A stretch of 54,433 nucleotides of DNA from Candidatus Gemmiger stercorigallinarum. GTDB taxonomy: Bacteria; Bacillota; Clostridia; Oscillospirales; Ruminococcaceae. The position numbers and the translations under genes were made by a program. Under the pieces are notes generated by a model that did no database searches, was not told the origin of the DNA, and saw only the letters and a program-made list of their open reading frames with translations. Of the stretch, positions 25,995 through 33,712 are shown piece by piece. The first letter of the stretch is position 1, and every line of letters starts with the position of its first letter. The stretch is taken from the NCBI GenBank assembly GCA_019119495.1, contig DWWX01000012.1, positions 1 through 54,433 on the forward strand, written 5' to 3'.

Positions 25995-27155
25995 ATGCAG
26001 CAGTCAGAATCGGCCGGCCGCGCGGCGGCGGGCAAGCGGGCCAGCATCATCGGCATCGGGTGCAACCTGGGGCTGTTCGGCGTCAAGCTGGCGGCCGGGC
26101 TGTTGTCCGGGTCGCTGTCGGTGGCGGCGGACGCCTTCAACAACCTGTCCGACGCCTCCAGCAGCCTGATCAGCCTGCTGGGCTTCAAACTGGGCGAGCG
26201 CCCCGCCGACCCGGAGCATCCCTACGGCCACGGCCGGTACGAGTATCTGGCCGGACTGTGCGTCTCGGTGCTGATCCTGGCAGTGGGCATCGAGCTGCTG
26301 CGCTCCAGCATCGGGCGCATCCTGGCCCCGGAGCCGGTGGACTTTACCTGGCTGACGGCGGCCATCCTGGTGCTGTCCATTGCGGTCAAGGCGGGCATGG
26401 CGGTGTTTTACCGCCGCACCGGCCGGCGCATCGGTTCCGACACGCTGACCGCCGCCGCGGCCGACAGCCGCAACGACGTGCTGGCCACCGGCTGCGTGCT
26501 GGCGGGGGCGCTGCTCAGCCGGCTGACCGGGCGGGAGCTGGACGGCTTTGTGGGCCTGGGGGTGGCGGTGTTCATCCTTTACAGCGGCTTTGGGCTGGTG
26601 CGGGGCACGCTGGACCCGCTTTTGGGCCGCGCGCCCGAACCGGCGGAGGTGGAAGCCATCCGGCAGAAAATTTTAGGCTACCCCGGCGTCATTGGCACCC
26701 ACGACCTGCTGGTGCACGACTACGGCCCCGGCCGCCAGTTTGCCAGCGTCCACGTGGAGATGTCGGCGGCGGACGACCCGCTGCAAAGCCACGCCGTGGT
26801 GGACACCATCGAGCGGGATTTCCTGCGGGAATACGGCCTGAACCTGGTGGTGCACATGGACCCGGTGGCCGATGTGGACACCGCGGCGGGGCGGTTCCGG
26901 CAGTGGGTGGAAGCGCAGGCCAGGGCGGTGGACCCCGCCCTGACGGTGCACGACCTGGCCGTTATGCCCGGCGCGGACGGCGGCGCGGCGGTGTTCAGCT
27001 TTGACTGCGCCGCCCCCGCCAGCCTGCCCCTGTCCGACGGCGAGATCCAGGCCCGGCTGGCGGCCCGTGTGGCGGCCCGCTACCCCCGCTGCCGCTGCGA
27101 GATCACGGTGGACCGGGGCTATGCCGCCCTGCCCCACAACGACCCCGCCCGCTGA
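25995..27155 (+). CDS. Cation diffusion facilitator family transporter
   Basis: A 386-residue membrane transporter expected to export divalent cations (Zn, Mn, Co or Fe) against protons. Six helices occupy about 15-215. The transport-site ligands are visible: LSVAADAFNNLSDA (D..x..D pattern in helix 2) and TAAAADSRNDVLA (D...D in helix 5). HPYGHGRYEYL between helices 2 and 3 is a family hallmark. The cytoplasmic dimerisation domain spans about 220-300 (IGTHDLLVHDYGPGRQFASVHVEM). A further C-terminal extension of about 85 residues is unusual. The start at 25995 (MQQSES) is chosen by homology; the ribosome site is weak. Confidence 0.9.
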   Translation: MQQSESAGRAAAGKRASIIGIGCNLGLFGVKLAAGLLSGSLSVAADAFNNLSDASSSLISLLGFKLGERPADPEHPYGHGRYEYLAGLCVSVLILAVGIELLRSSIGRILAPEPVDFTWLTAAILVLSIAVKAGMAVFYRRTGRRIGSDTLTAAAADSRNDVLATGCVLAGALLSRLTGRELDGFVGLGVAVFILYSGFGLVRGTLDPLLGRAPEPAEVEAIRQKILGYPGVIGTHDLLVHDYGPGRQFASVHVEMSAADDPLQSHAVVDTIERDFLREYGLNLVVHMDPVADVDTAAGRFRQWVEAQARAVDPALTVHDLAVMPGADGGAAVFSFDCAAPASLPLSDGEIQARLAARVAARYPRCRCEITVDRGYAALPHNDPAR

Positions 27156-27191
27156 CCCGGCCGCCCCCGTCATTCTCATCCATAAAATCAG

Positions 27192-27229
27192 GCGCCCGCC
27201 CGGCAGAAAGATCTCTGCCGGGCGGGCGC
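27192..27229. terminator. Strong bidirectional terminator
   Basis: A perfect 16-bp stem (GCGCCCGCCCGGCAGA with TCTGCCGGGCGGGCGC) around a six-base loop separates the convergent CDF and HD-domain genes. U tracts are poor on both sides. Confidence 0.65.
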
Positions 27230-27246
27230 GGTCTTGTGTGCAGGCC

Positions 27247-28017
27247 TCAGGCGTTGGCGGCCAGCCAGGCGTGCATGTGGTCCCGCATGTTGGCCAGCGT
27301 GCGGGCGGTGGCGGGATTGCCGGTGGAAAAGTCCATCAGCCGGTCCAGCCAGCCCTGCTGCCGCACAATGCGGCGGCTTTCGGCAAAGACCAGCTCGTAC
27401 ACCAGCGACATATGCCCCACCACATTGTCGGCCGGGGTGCGCTTGAGCGACCGCAGCACCGCGTGGTGGGCGTAAAAGGCCTCCGCCACTGCCGGCGTGA
27501 TGGCCGCGGCGCGCAGCTCGGCGGTGGTGACATTGTAAATTTCTTCCAGCGGCGTCTCCACGTTGACCCGCAGGATGTCGATCTTGTCGGCATCCCGCAG
27601 GATGTTGCAGTACAAAAGCGTCCGCGCGTCCAGGCCGCCGGGCAGGCGGTAGGCGCTGTGGCAGGCCACGGCGGTGCGCAGCAGCGCGTCCTGGTCGGGG
27701 TCGGGCAGGTAGTCCCGGATATGCCCCTCGTCAAACAGCACCTGGACGCTGCAGGCCGCGTGGTCGATGGACGCCGCATCGTTGAAGGTTCCGTACCGCC
27801 GCAGCTGCTCAAACCGGCCCACGTCGTGCAGCAGGCCGCACAGCCAGGCCAGGTCGATGTCAGGGGCGTCCAGCCCCTGGGCCCGGGCGATGCGTCCGCA
27901 CAAAGCGGCCACCCGGTAGGTGTGGTCGATCTTCAGCCTGACCTTGGGGTCTTTGTCGTTATAGCGGGCGGCGTAGGCGGCAAAGGCGTCCAGCGCCCGG
28001 CGGCGGTCCAATGGCAT
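27247..28017 (-). CDS. HD-domain phosphohydrolase
   Basis: A 256-residue cytoplasmic protein. KIDHTYRVAALCGRIA provides the first His, LCGLLHDVGRFEQL is the HD doublet, DHAACSVQVLF and a later ILRDADKIDILR complete the H...HD...D metal-binding pattern. Such proteins hydrolyse nucleotides or other phosphoesters, and the LRDADKIDILR segment is common in the YpgQ-like and related HD groups. The precise substrate is unknown. The ATG at 28017 follows AAAGGAG. It is a single-gene unit between its own promoter and a strong terminator. Confidence 0.85.
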   Translation of the reverse strand: MPLDRRRALDAFAAYAARYNDKDPKVRLKIDHTYRVAALCGRIARAQGLDAPDIDLAWLCGLLHDVGRFEQLRRYGTFNDAASIDHAACSVQVLFDEGHIRDYLPDPDQDALLRTAVACHSAYRLPGGLDARTLLYCNILRDADKIDILRVNVETPLEEIYNVTTAELRAAAITPAVAEAFYAHHAVLRSLKRTPADNVVGHMSLVYELVFAESRRIVRQQGWLDRLMDFSTGNPATARTLANMRDHMHAWLAANA

Positions 28018-28070
28018 GGCGATCGCTCCTTTGGGGAACCGTTCAGGGTTCCGCTGATTTTCTTGTATCT

Positions 28071-28079
28071 ATTATAGCA
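28071..28079 (-). promoter_or_regulatory. Extended -10 promoter of the HD-domain gene
   Basis: TGCTATAAT on the minus strand is an extended -10 element 54 bp before the ATG, with no good -35. Confidence 0.5.
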
Positions 28080-28129
28080 CAGCCTGCATCCGGCGGGACC
28101 CGCCGCGCCCCCGTCATTTTTGCGCACCG

Positions 28130-28275
28130 TGTTCAAAAATGAACCGTACGGCGTAAAAAAGCGGTGTTTGTGCAGAAACCTGCCAAAAGAAAGCACAAAA
28201 ACACTGTACGAAAAACCCAAAAACTGTGCAAATTATTCACAAATTCTTGACTTTTCTTTGCCGGCATTTTACACT
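28130..28275 (+). promoter_or_regulatory. Promoter of the TetR gene and surrounding AT-rich control region
   Basis: TTGACT (28247-28252) and TACACT (28270-28275) are 17 bp apart, upstream of the TetR-type gene. The 399-bp gap between the HD and TetR genes is otherwise AT-rich without a gene. It contains a small inverted repeat, GTTCA/TGAAC at 28130-28143, and repeated CTGTACG/CTGTGC segments that could be operator sites. Confidence 0.55.
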
Positions 28276-28416
28276 AATGATGAGGTACAGCCGCCTGCCC
28301 GGCCGGGGATGGGCGGCGCCTGAAGAACCAAGCATCCGTGCCCTGGCACAACGCGGACAGGGGCTGCGCCATCCGTCCGCCGCCGCGGCGCGGTGCGGCG
28401 AAAGGTGGACGACGGG

Positions 28417-29001
28417 ATGAATGCAAAAGGGGACGCCAACCGCAGTGTGCGCATGACCAAGCGCCGCCTGTGCGACGCCTTGATCGCCCTGCTTGCCCAA
28501 AAGCCCGTGCGGGAGATCACCGTGCGGGAGCTGACCGCCCTGGCCAAGGTCAGCCGGGGGACCTTCTATTTCCATTATACCGATATCTACGACCTGCTGG
28601 CCCAGATCGAACAGGACCAGCTGGAGGGCCTGGACGCGCTGATGGGGGCCATTTTGCCCAGCATGGACAGCCAGGCCCCGCCGGAGGCGCTGCTGACGCT
28701 GTTTGTCTACCTGAACGAGCACGAGGCGCTGTGCGGCGCGCTGATGGGCCAAAACGGCGACGCCGCCTTTGTGCGGCGCATCTGCGACCTGCTGGAAAAG
28801 CGGGTCATCGGCCACTTTGTGGAGCCGGGGCAGGAGACGCCCCGCCAGCGTTACCTGACCAGCTTTGCGGTCAACGGCTGCGTGGGCAGCATCGAGGCCT
28901 GGCTGCAGAACGGCCGCACCCAGTCGCCGGAGGAGATGTCCGCCATGACCTGGGACGCCGTGCGGGCCATTTGGGCGGCGGCTTCCGGCACGTCGGAATG
29001 A
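28417..29001 (+). CDS. TetR/AcrR family regulator
   Basis: A 194-residue repressor-type protein. The N-terminal HTH (about 10-60) contains TKRRLCDALIALLAQKPVREITVRELTALAKVSRGTFYFHYTDIYDLL, the standard TetR DNA-binding layout with the FYxHYxxxxdL helix 4 motif. The rest is a ligand-binding domain of the short TetR_C-like type common in Firmicutes. The start at 28417 follows AAAGGTGG; an earlier in-frame ATG does not. It stands alone ahead of the EIIA gene, and its target cannot be determined. Confidence 0.88.
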   Translation: MNAKGDANRSVRMTKRRLCDALIALLAQKPVREITVRELTALAKVSRGTFYFHYTDIYDLLAQIEQDQLEGLDALMGAILPSMDSQAPPEALLTLFVYLNEHEALCGALMGQNGDAAFVRRICDLLEKRVIGHFVEPGQETPRQRYLTSFAVNGCVGSIEAWLQNGRTQSPEEMSAMTWDAVRAIWAAASGTSE

Positions 29002-29046
29002 CCGCCGAAAAATTGACACTTTGCTGAAAAATGTTGCTGTCCGGCA

Positions 29047-29076
29047 TTGATTTTCGGTGCTGGTGCAAGGTATAAT
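29047..29076 (+). promoter_or_regulatory. Promoter of the EIIA gene
   Basis: TTGATT (29047-29052) and TATAAT (29071-29076) are 18 bp apart, about 75 bp upstream of the ATG at 29150. Confidence 0.65.
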
Positions 29077-29149
29077 AGAGAAAACGCCCCAGGGCAAGCC
29101 GGCTGCGGCTTCCGCCCGGCGGGCACCCACGCAAAAGGAGAGAATGACA

Positions 29150-29662
29150 ATGGGATTCTTTGATATGTTCAAAAAGAAAGCCGAGCCCGCGCCCGCCCCG
29201 GTGACCTGGCCGTTTATTGTGGCGGCGGACGCCAAGGGCACCGTCGTCCCGATGGAGTCCATCCCCGACGATGTGTTCGCGCAGGGCATCCTGGGCCAGT
29301 GCTGCGGCATCGACCCCAGCGAGGGTAAGGTCTATGCTCCCTGCGACGGCACCATCACCCAGGCGCCGGATACCCTGCACGCGCTGGGCATCCAGGCCAC
29401 CAGCGGCGTCGAGATCCTGATCCATGTGGGTGTGGACACCGTTGAGATGAACGGCGACGGCTTTGCCGCCAACGTCAAGATGGGCGACAAGATCACCAAG
29501 GGCCAGCTGCTGCTGACCATGGATCTGGACAAGATCAAGGCCGCCGGCCATCCCGCCGTTGTTATCACCGTTGTGACCAACACCGACGACTTTGCCGGTG
29601 TGGAGCTGGTCGCCTCCGGCGAGGTCGAGCCCGGCGCCGACCTGCTCAAGGTGTCCAAGTAA
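29150..29662 (+). CDS. PTS glucose-type EIIA component
   Basis: A 170-residue soluble phosphocarrier of the EIIA-Glc (Crr) family. The phosphorylated His is in GVEILIHVGVDTVEM and the partner His in PDTLHALGI, so both active-site residues are present; SEGKVYAPCDGTI and GDKITKGQLLL are family motifs. An N-terminal MGFFDMFKKKAEP precedes the domain and resembles the membrane-binding amphipathic tail of E. coli Crr. The ATG at 29150 is 9 nt from GGAG; another at 29144 would be too close. It is a single-gene unit with its own promoter and terminator and no EIIBC gene alongside, so it may serve several permeases and a regulatory role. Confidence 0.93.
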   Translation: MGFFDMFKKKAEPAPAPVTWPFIVAADAKGTVVPMESIPDDVFAQGILGQCCGIDPSEGKVYAPCDGTITQAPDTLHALGIQATSGVEILIHVGVDTVEMNGDGFAANVKMGDKITKGQLLLTMDLDKIKAAGHPAVVITVVTNTDDFAGVELVASGEVEPGADLLKVSK

Positions 29663-29682
29663 GCGGCATCCGCAAGAAAGGC

Positions 29683-29729
29683 AAAAAACGCCCGGCGCAG
29701 GGCTGTACCGCCCGCGCCGGGCGTTTTTT
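29683..29729. terminator. Intrinsic terminator after the EIIA gene
   Basis: AAAAAACGCCCGGCGC pairs with GCGCCGGGCGTTTTTT; the run of T on the plus strand gives a textbook terminator. Confidence 0.85.
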
Positions 29730-29753
29730 CGGCCCCTGGCGCGCCCGCCCGTC

Positions 29754-29782
29754 TTGCCGCGGGGGGTGAACTGTGGTATAGT
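29754..29782 (+). promoter_or_regulatory. Promoter of the PH-domain/Ntn pair
   Basis: TTGCCG (29754-29759) and TATAGT (29777-29782) are 17 bp apart, 59 bp before the start codon. Confidence 0.5.
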
Positions 29783-29841
29783 AGTGCCAGAAGGCGCCGC
29801 CCCGCCGGCGGCGCAGCAGCATGACAGGAGGCGTTTTCCCT

Positions 29842-30258
29842 ATGGCGAATCCCCATACAGACGAGCAAGAGACCCTGTGGACCGACCGCAGGCATATTTT
29901 GTGGTTCCCCTGGACGTTCGACGTCTACCGCGTCGCCAACGGGCGCATCTACTGCCGCAAGGGCCTGTTCAACCAGGAAGAGAACGAGTGCATGATCTAC
30001 CGCGTGCTGGATATCTCGCTCAAGCGCACGCTGCTCAACCGCATCTGCGGCACCGGCAGCGTCATCCTGCGCACCAAGGATGCCTCTGACAGCATCCTGA
30101 CGCTGAAAAACATCAGGAACAGCCAGCAGGTCAAGGATATGCTCAGCGAGCTGGTGGAGCAGGCCCGCCGCGACAACGGCCTGCTGGGCCGCGAGATGTT
30201 CGGCGCCGGCGGCGGCCGCATGGACGGCGCCTACCGCGACGCCATCGACGAGGAATGA
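29842..30258 (+). CDS. Bacterial PH-like domain protein
   Basis: A 138-residue cytoplasmic protein with no membrane segment. Residues about 15-105 look like a bacterial pleckstrin-homology domain of the YdbS/bPH2 kind: WFPWTFDVYRVANGRIYCRKGLFNQEENECMIYRVLDISLKRTLLNRICGTGSVIL, a string of beta strands, followed by ILTLKNIRNSQQVKDMLSELVEQ, the closing helix. A glycine-rich and acidic tail follows. In other bacteria this fold usually occurs in membrane proteins; here it stands alone. The start at 29842 (MANPHTD) follows AGGAGG at 11 nt. The next gene starts 37 bp downstream. Confidence 0.8.
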   Translation: MANPHTDEQETLWTDRRHILWFPWTFDVYRVANGRIYCRKGLFNQEENECMIYRVLDISLKRTLLNRICGTGSVILRTKDASDSILTLKNIRNSQQVKDMLSELVEQARRDNGLLGREMFGAGGGRMDGAYRDAIDEE

Positions 30259-30295
30259 CCGCCCCGCCCAAACCACAGAGAGAGGAAGATCCCCA

Positions 30296-30877
30296 ATGAG
30301 CGTGATCCTGGCCGTATGCGGCGAGAATTTCTGCGCCATGGCCAGCGACGGCCGCATGGTGGAGGAGCCCGCCGTTCCGGGCAAGCCCAACATCCTGAGC
30401 GAGGAGCTGCCCAAGCTGCGCAAGGTCAACCGCAATGTCTGCGTCGGCTTTGCCGGCGACACACTGGCCGCCGTGCAGGCGGTCAACGCCCTGGACGAGT
30501 ACAACGTTCAGTACCTGACCTTTGAAAAGATCGTCAAGGTGCTGTGCGAGCGGATGCGCCAGGTGCACACCCTGCCGCTGGGGGTGCGGTTTCTGGTGGG
30601 CGGCCGGGGCCGCAAGGGCGGCTTTCAGATGGCGACCTTTTCCACCGAGGACGGGTACCAGCCGGACATCCGCCCCGCCCAGCCCGGCGCCTACCTGATC
30701 GAGGGCGCCTGCGCCCACACCGAGATCGGTCCCCTGCTGGACAAGCACCTGCGCGCCGGCGCCGAGCACTGGCGCAGCATGGACGACATTGCCGCGTCGC
30801 TGGACGCCTGCATCCGCGATGCGGCCGCCCGCGACGAGACCGCCAACGACAAAATCTATCGCCAGCTGGTCTATTAA
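30296..30877 (+). CDS. Proteasome-like Ntn-hydrolase fold protein (putative)
   Basis: A 193-residue protein with no signal peptide. The N-terminal half resembles 20S proteasome/HslV subunits: MSVILAVCGENFCAMASDGRMV corresponds to the two opening strands with an Asp near position 17, LPKLRKVNRNVCVGFAGDTLAAVQAV matches the 'K-I-..-I-...G..AD...L' strand-turn-helix, and GVRFLVGGRGRKGGFQMATFSTEDGY matches the later beta hairpin. The usual Thr1 nucleophile is absent; removal of Met1 would expose Ser2. It may therefore be a serine-type Ntn hydrolase or an inactive relative. GAGAGAGG precedes the ATG. It is co-directional with the PH-domain gene and ends in a terminator. The assignment rests on motif pattern only. 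Confidence 0.5.
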   Translation: MSVILAVCGENFCAMASDGRMVEEPAVPGKPNILSEELPKLRKVNRNVCVGFAGDTLAAVQAVNALDEYNVQYLTFEKIVKVLCERMRQVHTLPLGVRFLVGGRGRKGGFQMATFSTEDGYQPDIRPAQPGAYLIEGACAHTEIGPLLDKHLRAGAEHWRSMDDIAASLDACIRDAAARDETANDKIYRQLVY

Positions 30878-30966
30878 AACCACCCCATCCGGCAGTTCCC
30901 GCAAAGAGCGGCCCGGCCGCCCGCTTCATGGGCAATGCGCCGGCTGCGCTTTGGCAGACCAAACAA

Positions 30967-31015
30967 AAATCCGCCCCGCTTTTTGGCTGTGATCCCAAAA
31001 AGCGGGGCGGGATTT
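30967..31015. terminator. Bidirectional intrinsic terminator
   Basis: AAATCCGCCCCGCTTTTTGG pairs with its near-complement ending GGGATTT, followed by CTTTTT on the plus strand. It separates the Ntn-type gene from the convergent C39-like gene. Confidence 0.8.
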
Positions 31016-31049
31016 CTTTTTGGGGAAGGATACGGCAGGCCCTGCCGGC

Positions 31050-32369
31050 TCACACCGTCACGTCGCCCACCAGCATACAGCCGGAAGCGTCGATGGCATA
31101 GACGGTGTACTTGATGTGCCGGCCCTCATCGCCGGGCGCCAGCTGCACCCCGCCGGACACCGGCTCGACAAAATGGAACAGCTTGTGGGCGGTGGTGGCG
31201 TGGGGGCGCTCCTCCGGTGCGGTCCAGGCCAGCACGCCGGTGGGGGCGTCGAAGCTGCCGCAGAAATCATCCGGCAGCCGCTTTTCCTCGCCGGCCAGCG
31301 TCATGCGGTAGATGCCGGGCAGGTCCTTGCCCGCCGGGCGCACCCACACCCCCGACCGCCAGGGCCGCCCCTGCATGGGGACGGCCTTGCGCGGCCGCAG
31401 GCAGAGCGCCACGTTGGTCCACGACACCAAAAAATCGTCCAGCGGCATGCTGACCTCGGTGTCAAAGTCGGTCTCGGCGGCGCAGGGGTCGTTCAGCAGG
31501 GCGTGGGGCTGGCCGTCCACCACGGCAAAGCCCCGCAGCGCGGCATAGCGGCGTTCCGGCCAGCCGGCCTGCTGGCGGGCAGGGCTGCTTTCCAGCTCCA
31601 CCACCACGCCAAACCCGGCGCGCAGCTCGGCCCGCAGCAGGCCCAGGTCGGCCCAGCACACCCAGGCCGGGAACCCCCAGCAGCCCGCCGCCGCGGCGCC
31701 AAAGCACAGGTTGGGCCCGCCCAGCCAGTCCCGCATGGCCAGGGCCAGCTCCTCCGGCAGGATATCCGCCCCCCAGCGGTTGGTCAGGCTGGCGATGCTG
31801 CAGGCCAGGTCCATCTGGGGCCGCAGCGCCGGCGCGCGCCGCGCCACCGCGTAGGCGGGCAGGCGCAGCCGGGCATTGACCGGGCGGCCGCCGCCGGGGA
31901 TCACGTCCACCACCCGCACCCCGGCGCCCAGCAGCGCCACCTGGGGGGTGGCTTTTTCGTCCTTGGTGTACAGGTAGATGCGCAGCTGCACCTGGTTGGC
32001 CACCTTGGAATCCAGCGTCAGCAGGTCGGGGGTCAGCGTCAGGGGGCCGCGGGTCAGCGTCCTGGCGCCCTCCCGCCGCAAAAACGGGCTCCAGCGGCCA
32101 AAGCCGGACCAGGCCGTCCAGTTGCCGTCCACCATCACGCGGGCCTGCACCTCCACGGCGGTGCCCGGCGGGGTATAGGCGTTCCAGCTGGGGCGCAGCG
32201 CGTCAAAGGCGGGCATCGGGATGGGGGCGCTGGTGTAGCAGCCGTAGGGCACATAGCCCCCCTGCACCACGTCCAGCAGGATGTGGGACTCGGCCACCGT
32301 CACGTTGTCCAGCTCGCCGCGCATGAACTCCTCGGTATCGTGCAGAAGAAAGAAGGATCGTTTTTCCAT
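31050..32369 (-). CDS. C39-like papain-fold protein, probable pseudo-enzyme
   Basis: A 439-residue protein; MEKRSFFLLHDTEEF at 32369 is the likely start (CAGGTG is a weak ribosome site). The first 200 residues are beta-rich (VEVQARVMVDGNWTAWSGFGRWSPFL). The peptidase C39-like domain (PF13529 type) begins near 230: ALRPQMDLACSIASLTNRWG carries the nucleophile Cys, and YAALRGFAVVDGQPHALLNDP corresponds to the segment that normally reads GHLVVLRGF..DG...VNDP. In this copy the His of that segment is replaced (RRYAALRGF), so proteolysis is doubtful. No signal peptide is obvious. It is transcribed alone between two terminator regions. Confidence 0.65.
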   Translation of the reverse strand: MEKRSFFLLHDTEEFMRGELDNVTVAESHILLDVVQGGYVPYGCYTSAPIPMPAFDALRPSWNAYTPPGTAVEVQARVMVDGNWTAWSGFGRWSPFLRREGARTLTRGPLTLTPDLLTLDSKVANQVQLRIYLYTKDEKATPQVALLGAGVRVVDVIPGGGRPVNARLRLPAYAVARRAPALRPQMDLACSIASLTNRWGADILPEELALAMRDWLGGPNLCFGAAAAGCWGFPAWVCWADLGLLRAELRAGFGVVVELESSPARQQAGWPERRYAALRGFAVVDGQPHALLNDPCAAETDFDTEVSMPLDDFLVSWTNVALCLRPRKAVPMQGRPWRSGVWVRPAGKDLPGIYRMTLAGEEKRLPDDFCGSFDAPTGVLAWTAPEERPHATTAHKLFHFVEPVSGGVQLAPGDEGRHIKYTVYAIDASGCMLVGDVTV

Positions 32370-32466
32370 AAGCGTTGGCACCTGCTTTTTGGCGGGAGGT
32401 TCCCGGTCATAATGGTTCGCCTGTGTGGTCTGTGTTATATTAATCATATCCGTTTTTGCGCCGGGT

Positions 32467-32560
32467 TGCAAGCGCCGGGCGCTTGCAGGCGCGGCCTGCG
32501 GCGGGTATACTGGGGTGTATGGCAACGATCCCGGCCCATCCCCACCGGGGCCGGGATCTT
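32467..32560 (+). promoter_or_regulatory. Promoter and leader hairpins of the small membrane protein gene
   Basis: TTGCAG (32483-32488) and TATACT (32506-32511) are 17 bp apart. A GCAAGCGC/GCGCTTGC inverted repeat (32467-32486) overlaps the -35. The transcript carries a GATCCCGGCC/GGCCGGGATC stem at 32529-32560 just before the ribosome site. Confidence 0.5.
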
Positions 32561-32586
32561 CCGCCCCGCTGAAAGGAGCCTTTCCC

Positions 32587-32784
32587 ATGCCCGACCGTTC
32601 TGCCCAAAGGCGCGCCCTCCCGGCTGTTCTGGCCGCCGTTTTGCTGGCGGCGCTGGCGCTGCGCCTGGCACGCCGCCGGCGGCCCGCCGCCCGGCCCGGC
32701 CCGCCGCTGCCCCCCAACCCCTACCATCGGTTTTACACCCCGCCCCGCCGGCTGGAGGAACTTGCGCCCCGCCGCAGGATGTGA
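32587..32784 (+). CDS. Small single-span membrane protein
   Basis: A 65-residue protein starting MPDRSAQRR, with AAAGGAG six bases before the ATG. One hydrophobic helix (about 11-25, LPAVLAAVLLAALAL) is followed by a strongly basic, Pro-rich tail (LARRRRPAARPGPPLPPNPYHRFYTPPRR), giving an N-out or hairpin-anchored arrangement with a cytoplasmic basic tail. I do not recognise the family. A good promoter and ribosome site support it being real. Confidence 0.55.
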   Translation: MPDRSAQRRALPAVLAAVLLAALALRLARRRRPAARPGPPLPPNPYHRFYTPPRRLEELAPRRRM

Positions 32785-32895
32785 AATCCCCGCCGCCCGC
32801 CCCGGTCCGGGATGACTTTTGCGGCCGGGTATGCTATGATATAAAGAAATCGATCCCCGGTCTGCCGGGCAAAAACGCAAGAGAGGTACACGCCA

Positions 32896-33645
32896 ATGGC
32901 CTGGGTAACAAAATCCAGCACGGAAGAATACAACCAAACCCCCGAACCGCCCAAACAGTATACCCGGCGGGAGAAAGCCGGCAACTGGTGGCACTACCAC
33001 AAGGTGATGGTGGCGGCGGCGGTGCTGCTGGCGGCGGCCGCCGTATGGATCCTGTACGATATGTTCGGCCGGGCCCGGCCGGACTACTACATCGGCTGGG
33101 TGGGCGAGGCCGAGCTGCCGCAGGACACGGTGGCGGCGCTGGAACAGCAGCTGGCCGCCTACGGCCAGGACCTGGACGGCGACGGGCAGGTCCTGGTGGA
33201 GTTTACCCAGTTCAGTTTTGACTTTGACCCGCCGGAGGATGACGAGACTGACCCCACCTACCGCATGGCGATGCTGACCCGCCTGGAGGGCGATTTGAGC
33301 CTGGAGGACGGGTGCTATATCTATCTGCTGCAGGACCCGGAGGGCTTCCAGAACCAGACCGGCGCGCTGCAGTACCTGGACGGCACCCTGCCGTCCGACG
33401 GCGCCGGGGACTGGCAGAACATGGTCTACCGCTGGGCCGACTGCCCGGTGCTGGCCGGGCTGGACCTGGGCGACTACACCGGCCTGACCACCATTGACGA
33501 CGTCACCGGCAGCAGCCAGGAGCTGCTGGCCGATGTGTACGTGGCCCGCCGCGGCAACTGGCAGGCGGAAAACGAGTATTTTAACGCCTGCGACGCGCTT
33601 TGGGCCGCCCTGACCGCCGGCGCCGTGCCCCCGGCCGGGGAGTAA
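32896..33645 (+). CDS. Single-pass membrane protein with acidic extracytoplasmic domain
   Basis: A 249-residue protein. A hydrophilic cytoplasmic N-terminus (1-35) is followed by one membrane helix (about 37-56, VMVAAAVLLAAAAVWILYDMF) and an acidic outer domain of about 190 residues with DLDGDGQVLVEFTQFSFDFDPPEDDE and LEGDLSLEDGCYIYLLQDPEGF. This arrangement is common among Ruminococcaceae proteins of unknown function. GAGAGG precedes the ATG at 32896. A short gap separates it from the MocR-type regulator on the same strand. Confidence 0.75.
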   Translation: MAWVTKSSTEEYNQTPEPPKQYTRREKAGNWWHYHKVMVAAAVLLAAAAVWILYDMFGRARPDYYIGWVGEAELPQDTVAALEQQLAAYGQDLDGDGQVLVEFTQFSFDFDPPEDDETDPTYRMAMLTRLEGDLSLEDGCYIYLLQDPEGFQNQTGALQYLDGTLPSDGAGDWQNMVYRWADCPVLAGLDLGDYTGLTTIDDVTGSSQELLADVYVARRGNWQAENEYFNACDALWAALTAGAVPPAGE

Positions 33646-33712
33646 GCGGCAGAACCGGCGGCCCCACCGCCCCATGCCGGGGCGCGGCGTCCCGCCAGGA
33701 GGTCCCCCGCCC

